Position numbers and translations under genes: made by a program. Of a stretch of 38,611 bases of DNA, positions 32,839-38,611 are shown piece by piece. The stretch's first letter is position 1; every line of letters begins with the position of its first letter. The notes beneath the pieces are model-generated. The model was not told the DNA's origin. It worked only from the letters and a program-made list of their open reading frames with translations, and did not search any database. Source of the DNA: Thiogranum sp. (lineage in GTDB: Bacteria > Pseudomonadota > Gammaproteobacteria > DSM-19610); NCBI GenBank assembly GCA_024636585.1, contig JAGXGS010000039.1, positions 1 through 38,611 on the forward strand. The letters are read 5' to 3'.

Positions 32839-32926
32839 CGTCATTGCGATGCCTTGACCCGAAGGGTGAGGTACCCGTAATGAACCCCGGAGGGATTCTA
32901 TGGGCGCACAGCGCCGCGGCAATCTC
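32839..32926 (+). repeat. TCATTGCGAG-type repeat, copy C (split)
   Basis: The left end CGTCATTGCGA (32839-32849) and right end GCGCCGCGGCAATCTC (32911-32926) match the other copies, but about 61 bases of other sequence stand between. It fills the gap between the convergent transporter and mtnC and may also end transcription. Confidence 0.6.
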
Positions 32927-32938
32927 CCGAAGATGCAA

Positions 32939-33613
32939 TCAGATTTCGATAGCGGAAAAATCCTGCACCTGCCGGTGCCCGGCGGCACCGGCGACTTCAC
33001 CTTCGCGCACCAGCCATAGCGTCTGCATACCGGCAGTGCGTGCCGCATCGAGTTCTGCTTCTATGTCGGACAGGAACAGGATGACATCGGCGTCGAGTTC
33101 CACTTCAGTGGCAATACGCCGGTAGGATTCCGGATCGGCTTTGGCGCCGATGCGGGTATCGAAATACCCGGTGAATAATCCGTTCAGGTCACCATATTCG
33201 GTGTGACCGAACAGCAGTTTTTGCGCATGCACCGATCCGGACGAATAAACGTAAAGATGAATGCCGCGAGCGTGCCAGGCGCGTAACTGTTGTTCGGCGT
33301 CCGGGTAAACGTGACCGCTGAAGTCGCGGTTTCGGTAGCCCTGTTCCCATAACAGGCCCTGAAGTGCCTTCAACGGTGTGATTTTTTTATCCTGGTCGAT
33401 CCACTCGACAAGGCGGGCGATCGCGGCATCCTGTGAAAGCGCTTCACCGGCTTCTTCACGTACATCATCGATCAGCGCAGCAACGCGTGGATCGTCCGCA
33501 TTCGCCGTCACAAACGCCGCCATGTGCTCGCGAGCGTAGGGAAACAACACGTCCTTGACGAACGAAAGGGAAGAGGTGGTGCCTTCTATGTCAGTAACGA
33601 TTGCCCTGATCAT
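32939..33613 (-). CDS. mtnC: Enolase-phosphatase E1 (methionine salvage)
   Basis: A 224-residue HAD-family enzyme that enolises and dephosphorylates 2,3-diketo-5-methylthiopentyl-1-phosphate to the acireductone. The MtnC opening is IRAIVTDIEGTTSSLSFVKD (residues 2-21), with Asp8 and Glu10 as the HAD motif I acids. Later YSSGSVHAQKLLFGHTEYGD is HAD motif II, and ILFLSDIEAELDAARTAGMQ is motif IV. Last gene of the minus-strand mtnB-mtnD-mtnC cluster; overlaps mtnD by 4 bp. Confidence 0.95.
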   Translation of the reverse strand: MIRAIVTDIEGTTSSLSFVKDVLFPYAREHMAAFVTANADDPRVAALIDDVREEAGEALSQDAAIARLVEWIDQDKKITPLKALQGLLWEQGYRNRDFSGHVYPDAEQQLRAWHARGIHLYVYSSGSVHAQKLLFGHTEYGDLNGLFTGYFDTRIGAKADPESYRRIATEVELDADVILFLSDIEAELDAARTAGMQTLWLVREGEVAGAAGHRQVQDFSAIEI

Positions 33614-34170
33614 TCGCAGGCAGCAGCGTGACTATCGAAATCGGGAAATCGTGCATGTATGTCGCTGCCGGTGAATTCCCCGAGCCAGCCGTCCGGGGTG
33701 GTGAAAAACCGAATGCACTTGAAATCCGGATGTTCCCCCATGTCGAACCAGTGAGTGATGTTGGCGGGCACGCTGATCAGGTCGCCGCGCGTGCAGGTAA
33801 CCAGCAACACCTGATCGCCGATGTGCAGGTAAAAAAGCCCCTGGCCATCGACAAAGAAACGGATTTCGAAATCAGCGTGGGTATGTTCGGCAAAAAACTT
33901 TTGCCGGAATTCGCTTTTCTGCGGATGGTCGGGGCGTAGCGAAACGACATCCACCGATTTGAATCCAAAGCTGCGATTCAGCGCTTCGATAGAATCCCGG
34001 TAAGCGTCCAGCACCTGTTCCTGGGTTGCATCATCCGGTAGGGGCTGACTGGCGCGCCAGCGTTCAAACTGCACGCCGACCTCGGCCAGTCTTCGCGTGA
34101 TGCTGTCATAGTCGGTGATGGTGGGTCCTGCCATGCTTCCATCTTCGTGATATACAGTCAGTGAACTCAT
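33610..34170 (-). CDS. mtnD: Acireductone dioxygenase
   Basis: A 186-residue cupin metalloenzyme. The metal-binding pattern is HTHADFEIRFFVDGQGLFYL (two His and Glu in HxHxxxxE, about residues 96-115); a further His comes in ITHWFDMGEHPDF. With Fe it produces the keto-acid precursor of methionine plus formate; with Ni it makes an off-pathway product and CO. It sits between mtnB and mtnC with 4 bp overlaps on both sides. Length is family-typical. Confidence 0.95.
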   Translation of the reverse strand: MSSLTVYHEDGSMAGPTITDYDSITRRLAEVGVQFERWRASQPLPDDATQEQVLDAYRDSIEALNRSFGFKSVDVVSLRPDHPQKSEFRQKFFAEHTHADFEIRFFVDGQGLFYLHIGDQVLLVTCTRGDLISVPANITHWFDMGEHPDFKCIRFFTTPDGWLGEFTGSDIHARFPDFDSHAAACE

Positions 34171-34769
34171 TGCTTTAATCCTGTTAATCGCATTTCACAT
34201 TCAAACAAAAACTCGAAGGCTTCCACGTGCCGCAAGGCATCTTCAACGGTATTGCCCCAGGTGTAGAAGCCATGCCCGCGAATCAGGTAACCCGGCTCTT
34301 TTCCCGACAGACCGGCATCGACTTCGGCAGCAAGATGAGCGATGTCCTGGCAGTTGTTGAAAATCGGCACGCGAACCTCGCAGTGATGGGTGTCGATTCC
34401 CGGGAATGCCTTCAGCAGTTCATAGTCCTGGAGGACCAGCGCGCCGTCGCGCAGGCGTGACAGCAGGGTGGCGTTGATCGAGTGCGGATGCAATACCACC
34501 CGCGCATCGGGAATGCGGTTGTAGATCTGTACGTGCAGCAGGCATTCGGCAGACGGGCGCCGGTCATCCAGAGACTGACCCGTGGCGGTCACCTGCATGA
34601 TGTCATCTTCACAAAGTTTGCCCTTGTGACGACCTGAGACAGTGACCGCCAGCGTGCCGTCAGACATGCGTGCCGACAAATTACCGCTGGTCGCCGGCAC
34701 CAGGCCCATCTGGTACAGCTGACGGCCGGCGTCGATCAGTTCAAGGGTGCGCAGACGAAATTCGCTCAT
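34167..34769 (-). CDS. mtnB: Methylthioribulose-1-phosphate dehydratase
   Basis: A 200-residue class II aldolase-fold enzyme, the step before MtnC. Seen are MGLVPATSGNLSARMSDGTL (residues 21-40), zinc ligands in VVLHPHSINATLLSR, and IRGHGFYTWGNTVEDALRHV near the C-terminus, where the third His lies. First gene of the minus-strand cluster, overlapping mtnD by 4 bp. The upstream steps (MTA phosphorylase and mtnA) are not in the window. Confidence 0.95.
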   Translation of the reverse strand: MSEFRLRTLELIDAGRQLYQMGLVPATSGNLSARMSDGTLAVTVSGRHKGKLCEDDIMQVTATGQSLDDRRPSAECLLHVQIYNRIPDARVVLHPHSINATLLSRLRDGALVLQDYELLKAFPGIDTHHCEVRVPIFNNCQDIAHLAAEVDAGLSGKEPGYLIRGHGFYTWGNTVEDALRHVEAFEFLFECEMRLTGLKQ

Positions 34770-34853
34770 GACGGTGTCCGGAGATCGGGAGCGGCTATTA
34801 TTCTGAAAAGCTTTCGCGGGGACAATGCTTTTTCATGCGAGCTCCGACCTCGA

Positions 34854-34921
34854 GAGATTGCCGCGCTTCGCTCGCAATGACTACGTCGTCATTGCGAGGA
34901 GCGCAGCGACGCGGCAATCTC
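34854..34921. repeat. TCATTGCGAG-type repeat, copy B: head-to-head inverted pair
   Basis: An inverted copy (34854-34885) and a direct copy (34887-34921) face each other. GAGATTGCCGCG pairs with CGCGGCAATCTC and CTCGCAATGAC with GTCATTGCGAG, forming a long cruciform or RNA hairpin. It lies 28 bases past the 3' end of the thioredoxin-fold gene and may terminate it. Confidence 0.9.
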
Positions 34922-34949
34922 GGTCAGCCACAAAATCCAGCCAAAACGT

Positions 34950-35975
34950 TTAATTGCCGGTGGCGCTCCGCCACTGCTGAAAATTGGGATAATCGCGATA
35001 GGCGCCGCTCTGGATATAATCCAGCACTTTGCGCAGACGATAGAACTGAACGACCGAATCCAGGCGCAGTATTTCATCACCAGCTTCGTCGAAAAAAATC
35101 AGCGTCGGAGAGTAGAACAGTCCGAGGCGATCCGCCCAGGCGCGGGCGGTGGTGCGTTCTCCTGCGGGCGTGATCACCGGCGTGTCTTCCCACATCCCGA
35201 GTTGAGCGACATCCATCTGGCCGATGCTGGCGCGTACATCCGGTTCGGCCAACGGACCCGTGTGCAATACATCGCAGGCATGGCAATCGCCCTGTTCGAA
35301 GAACACCACCAGTGGTTTTTCAGCCGGCCAGCGGCTGCGGTCGAGCGCATGCGGTGGCGGTGAAAAGAAGGGTTCAAAGTTCATCCCGCCGGCTTCGAAT
35401 ACCAGCGACACATCGGCGCGTTCCAGATAGGTGCGGAAGTCTTCCTTGCGATAATGACCGTCGGCGACATATTCAAGTGCAGCGCGTAACTGGTAGGGCG
35501 GATAGTAACCAGGCAAACGCAGCGCCTCGCGCTGCTCGCTGTCATAGAACACCAGGGTCGGTGTGAAGTCGATGCCCTGATCGGCGGCGAAACTGCGCTC
35601 GGTCCATTCTTTACCGTCGAGCCCGGTCATGCTGCGCTGGCCGTGAATGTCGATGCCGATAACGTCAAAATGTTCTTCGGTATAGGCGAGAATGTCGAGC
35701 AGGCCGAAATTGCCTTCCAGCAGCTTCTTGCAATAGGCGCAGTACTTCTGACCGAAGTACACGATCAGGCCGCGCTTCCCGGCCCTGCTGGCTTCCTCTA
35801 TATCATCGGCGAGATCAAGAAAGCTCAGCTTGAACCAGGCGGGTAAGCCGACGGCTTCCTGCAGCGGTGCATCGTCGAAAGAGGCAAACGCGTCGTCTGC
35901 GCTGCCGGTGTCCGTTGTTGCCAGACTGCCGGCCGAAAAAATCACCAGCAACAGGGCGAGGCTGAATCTGCGCAT
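34950..35975 (-). CDS. Periplasmic protein with two thioredoxin-like domains
   Basis: A 341-residue exported protein. The signal peptide RRFSLALLLVIFSAGSLA (residues 2-19) is followed by a first thioredoxin fold with LIVYFGQKYCAYCKKL (CAYC at 79-82) and the cis-Pro region DFTPTLVFYD. A second fold has LVVFFEQGDCHACDVL (CHAC at 231-234) and YSPTLIFFDEAGDEIL. It resembles SoxW/DsbE-like thioredoxin-family proteins; both CxxC pairs are intact, so redox activity in the periplasm is likely, substrate unknown. Begins four bases after the yhbY stop. An upstream ATG would overlap yhbY in another phase and remove the signal peptide from the N-terminus. Confidence 0.85.
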   Translation of the reverse strand: MRRFSLALLLVIFSAGSLATTDTGSADDAFASFDDAPLQEAVGLPAWFKLSFLDLADDIEEASRAGKRGLIVYFGQKYCAYCKKLLEGNFGLLDILAYTEEHFDVIGIDIHGQRSMTGLDGKEWTERSFAADQGIDFTPTLVFYDSEQREALRLPGYYPPYQLRAALEYVADGHYRKEDFRTYLERADVSLVFEAGGMNFEPFFSPPPHALDRSRWPAEKPLVVFFEQGDCHACDVLHTGPLAEPDVRASIGQMDVAQLGMWEDTPVITPAGERTTARAWADRLGLFYSPTLIFFDEAGDEILRLDSVVQFYRLRKVLDYIQSGAYRDYPNFQQWRSATGN

Positions 35976-35979
35976 AGCG

Positions 35980-36273
35980 CTAGAGGGCATCGAATCCGGA
36001 GTTCTTCGGTTTCTTTCTGAAAAACAGGCCGACGTTACCGACCCGCTGGACCAGTTCGGCATCGGCGTATTCGCACAATTGCTGCAGGGCGGCATCCCGC
36101 TGTTCGCGATCGCCGAGGCTGACTTTGACTTTCATTAACTCATGATGAGCCAGCGAGCGTGCGAATTCCTCGAGCACGGGCTTCGATAATCCCCCAGTAC
36201 CTACAAGGATGACCGGCTTCAAGTTGTGACCTTTACCGCGTAATCTTTTCTTTTGCTGTTCCGTTAGGGACAT
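35980..36273 (-). CDS. yhbY: Ribosome assembly RNA-binding protein YhbY
   Basis: A 97-residue single CRM-domain protein: SLTEQQKKRLRGKGHNLKPV (residues 2-21), ILVGTGGLSKPVLEEFARSL with the GxxG loop, ELMKVKVSLGDREQRDA and ELVQRVGNVGLFFRKKP. YhbY binds pre-50S particles in E. coli. ATG 36273 fits the family; a longer frame adds unconserved residues. Divergent from rlmE across 55 bp, a common gammaproteobacterial arrangement. Confidence 0.94.
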   Translation of the reverse strand: MSLTEQQKKRLRGKGHNLKPVILVGTGGLSKPVLEEFARSLAHHELMKVKVSLGDREQRDAALQQLCEYADAELVQRVGNVGLFFRKKPKNSGFDAL

Positions 36274-36328
36274 GACCGACAAATACTCATTACAATAGAC
36301 CAGGCGCAGTAGTATACCGGACCCCCCC

Positions 36329-36949
36329 ATGGCACGCAGTAAAAGCAGTCAACGCTGGCTGAGAGAACATTTCGACGATGAGTTTGTCAAACAGGCACAG
36401 CGCCAGGGTTATCGGTCGCGCGCAGTATTTAAACTGGAGGAAATCCAGCAGCGTGACCGCCTGATCCGGCCCGGCAGTGTAATCGTCGATCTGGGTGCGG
36501 CGCCGGGCGGCTGGAGCCAGTACGCACTTGAGCATGTCGGTCGCAAGGGGCGCATCCTGGCGATGGACCTGCTGCCGATGGAACCGCTGGAAGGCGTCGA
36601 ATTTGTGGAAGGGGATTTTCAGGATGAGGCGGTGCTGGAGCAATTATTGCAGGTTCTTGCTGGACAGGAGGTCGACCTTGTAATGTCGGATATTGCCCCC
36701 AATATAAGCGGAGTGGACGCAGTCGACCAGCCGCGCGCCATGTATCTGGTGGAATTGGCAGTGGATTTTGCCGAACGCACCCTGCGACCAGGCGGTGACT
36801 TCCTGGCCAAGGCATTTCATGGTGAAGGATTCGACGCACTGGTGAAAGATTTGCGCAGCCGCTATGACAAAGTGCTGGTGCGCAAACCGAAAGCATCCAG
36901 ACCACGTAGCCGCGAAGTGTACGTGCTGGCCAGAGGACGGAAAGTATAG
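36329..36949 (+). CDS. rlmE: 23S rRNA 2'-O-methyltransferase RlmE (FtsJ/RrmJ)
   Basis: A 206-residue SAM-dependent methyltransferase modifying U2552 of 23S rRNA. Seen are [19 protein letters not shown] (first catalytic Lys), the SAM loop [17 protein letters not shown] (residues 51-67), [20 protein letters not shown] (catalytic Asp), [11 protein letters not shown] (catalytic Lys) and [15 protein letters not shown] (catalytic Glu). The K-D-K-E tetrad is complete. Heat-shock linked in E. coli. ftsH follows 112 bp downstream, the classic ftsJ-ftsH pair. Confidence 0.96.
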   Translation: MARSKSSQRWLREHFDDEFVKQAQRQGYRSRAVFKLEEIQQRDRLIRPGSVIVDLGAAPGGWSQYALEHVGRKGRILAMDLLPMEPLEGVEFVEGDFQDEAVLEQLLQVLAGQEVDLVMSDIAPNISGVDAVDQPRAMYLVELAVDFAERTLRPGGDFLAKAFHGEGFDALVKDLRSRYDKVLVRKPKASRPRSREVYVLARGRKV

Positions 36950-37061
36950 TATGTTTCAGCTAACCGCTTACCGGGCCGAAATGCCTTGCTGGACAACACC
37001 TTTCGCAATTTCCTGCACCCGATAGAACCCGTCTGTAACTGAGGTACTCGACTTGAACGAC

Positions 37062-38611
37062 ATGGCAAAAAACATTCTTCTCTGGGTCATCATCGCGGTG
37101 GTTCTGATGTCCGTGTTCAACAATTTCGGACCGCCCGCGCCACGCGCCGAGAGTGTGCCGTATTCCGAATTCATCGCTGACGTGAAAGCCGGGCGTGTGC
37201 AGAGCGTTGTGATCGATGGCCGGACCGTCAAGGGACAGACCACCGGCGGCGAAACCTTCTCATCCTATACGCCGAACGATCCGCAGATGATCAACGATCT
37301 GCTGGCTAATGGTGTGCAGGTGAAGGCTCAGGCTCCGGAGCAGGACTCGGTGCTGATGCAGATCTTCATCTCCTGGTTCCCGATGCTGTTGTTGATCGGT
37401 GTATGGATTTTCTTCATGCGCCAGATGCAGGGCGGAGGCGGGGGTCGTGGCGCCATGTCCTTCGGCAAGAGCCGCGCACGCATGCTTGGCGAAGATCAGG
37501 TGAAGGTCACTTTTGGTGATGTCGCCGGCGTCGAGGAAGCCAAGGACGAAGTGGCCGAGCTGGTCGAGTTCCTGCGTGATCCGGGCAAATTCCAGAAACT
37601 GGGCGGCAAGATTCCCCAGGGCGTATTGATGGTTGGTTCGCCCGGTACCGGTAAAACGCTGCTCGCCAAGGCGATTGCCGGCGAAGCCAAGGTTCCGTTC
37701 TTCACTATCTCGGGTTCCGATTTCGTGGAAATGTTCGTCGGTGTCGGCGCTTCGCGCGTGCGCGACATGTTTGAACAAGCCAAGAAACAGGCGCCATGCA
37801 TTATTTTCATCGACGAAATCGATGCAGTGGGACGTCACCGCGGCGCCGGTCTCGGTGGCGGCCATGATGAGCGCGAACAAACGCTCAATCAGCTGCTGGT
37901 GGAAATGGACGGCTTCGAAGGTAACGAAGGCGTGATCGTGATTGCCGCTACCAACCGTCCTGACGTGCTCGATCCGGCGCTGTTACGCCCCGGTCGTTTC
38001 GATCGCCAGGTCGTGGTGCCGCTGCCGGACGTGCGCGGTCGCGAACAGATTCTGAAAGTGCATCTGCGCAAGGTGCCGATGTCGGAAGGCGTCACGCCGA
38101 GCATCATCGCGCGCGGCACGCCTGGATTCTCGGGTGCCGATCTGGCCAACCTGGTGAACGAAGCCGCTTTGTTTGCAGCGCGCGGCGGCAAGCGCCTGGT
38201 CGATCAGAGTGACCTGGAGAAGGCCAAAGACAAGATCATGATGGGTGCGGAACGCAAATCCATGGTGATGAACGAGGACGAGAAAAAGCTGACCGCCTAT
38301 CATGAAGCCGGACATGCCATCGTCGGGTTGCGGGTGCCGTCTCACGACCCGGTTTATAAAGTGTCGATCATTCCGCGTGGTCGTGCGCTGGGCGTCACCA
38401 TGTTCCTGCCCGAAGAAGACCGTTACAGCTACAGTCGCCAACGACTGGAAAGCCAGATTTCCAGTCTGTTCGGTGGTCGCATCGCCGAAGAGTTGATCTT
38501 CGGAGCGGACATGGTTACCACCGGCGCGTCCAACGATATCCAGCGCGTTACTGAACTGGCGCGCAACATGGTTACCCGTTGGGGCCTGTCCGAGCGGCTT
38601 GGGCCGCTGAC
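37062..38611 (+). CDS. ftsH: ATP-dependent zinc metalloprotease FtsH (3' end beyond window)
   Basis: The first about 516 residues of the membrane-bound AAA protease. TM1 is [19 protein letters not shown] and TM2 [20 protein letters not shown]. The AAA module has Walker A GSPGTGKT (Ser193 where Pro is usual), Walker [18 protein letters not shown] and the second region of homology [20 protein letters not shown]. The zinc motif is HEAGH at 414-418. FtsH degrades membrane proteins, sigma32 and LpxC in E. coli. ATG 37062 matches E. coli; a TTG three codons upstream is possible. The frame is open at the right edge with no stop. Confidence 0.96.
   Translation, partial: MAKNILLWVIIAVVLMSVFNNFGPPAPRAESVPYSEFIADVKAGRVQSVVIDGRTVKGQTTGGETFSSYTPNDPQMINDLLANGVQVKAQAPEQDSVLMQIFISWFPMLLLIGVWIFFMRQMQGGGGGRGAMSFGKSRARMLGEDQVKVTFGDVAGVEEAKDEVAELVEFLRDPGKFQKLGGKIPQGVLMVGSPGTGKTLLAKAIAGEAKVPFFTISGSDFVEMFVGVGASRVRDMFEQAKKQAPCIIFIDEIDAVGRHRGAGLGGGHDEREQTLNQLLVEMDGFEGNEGVIVIAATNRPDVLDPALLRPGRFDRQVVVPLPDVRGREQILKVHLRKVPMSEGVTPSIIARGTPGFSGADLANLVNEAALFAARGGKRLVDQSDLEKAKDKIMMGAERKSMVMNEDEKKLTAYHEAGHAIVGLRVPSHDPVYKVSIIPRGRALGVTMFLPEEDRYSYSRQRLESQISSLFGGRIAEELIFGADMVTTGASNDIQRVTELARNMVTRWGLSERLGPL

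Overview
The window is a piece of a high-GC gammaproteobacterial chromosome. The order ssrA-smpB, ratA-ratB, bamE/fur, recN, nadK, hrcA-grpE-dnaK-dnaJ-dapB, carA-carB-greA, yhbY/rlmE-ftsH is the housekeeping layout known from Chromatiales/Xanthomonadales-type gammaproteobacteria, and the proteins resemble that group. I cannot name the genus.

Region 1 (about 1-5280) is accessory DNA and reads as the distal part of a sedentary chromosomal integron. Short, mostly plus-oriented cassettes are separated by 57-87 bp imperfect inverted repeats with an AAC-end R'' box and a GTT-start R' box, i.e. attC sites. The cassettes carry, in order: the end of a VPLPA-CTERM-like surface protein, vapBC (reversed), a Sel1-repeat lipoprotein, brnTA, higBA, a nitronate monooxygenase-like flavoprotein, a parDE-like module joined to a decayed DUF3024 gene, and an AT-rich orphan. 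Four of eight cassettes are toxin-antitoxin modules, and the sequence shows a likely promoter or operator for each. The last attC sites are degenerate. No integrase lies in the window; by the array orientation it should be to the left. A CopZ-like Fe-S/Zn metallochaperone and a DUF6498 membrane protein separate the array from ssrA (tmRNA).

Region 2 (6.5-19.4 kb) is housekeeping: trans-translation (ssrA, smpB), a Na+-dependent NSS transporter, ratA/ratB, outer-membrane assembly (bamE), iron regulation (fur), DNA repair (recN), NAD kinase, and the HrcA/CIRCE-controlled chaperone operon ending in dapB. A terminator hairpin lies between dnaK and dnaJ.

Region 3 (19.4-26.6 kb) lies between dapB and carA, which are often close in related genomes. 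It holds a small heat-shock protein, a complete cytoplasmic bidirectional group 3b [NiFe]-hydrogenase operon (diaphorase Fe-S subunit, FAD/NAD(P) subunit, small subunit, large subunit, maturation protease) preceded by an FNR-like site, and two tandem LpxL-type acyltransferases. The first acyltransferase has lost the acidic residue of the HX4(D/E) catalytic motif.

Region 4 (26.6-38.6 kb) holds carA-carB-greA behind a strong sigma70-type promoter, a DUF4149 membrane protein, a small CDF-like transporter, the methionine-salvage genes mtnB-mtnD-mtnC, a periplasmic protein with two thioredoxin folds, yhbY, and divergent rlmE followed by ftsH, which runs off the right edge. A dispersed TCATTGCGAG-type repeat family occurs at three places (19.4, 32.9 and 34.9 kb).
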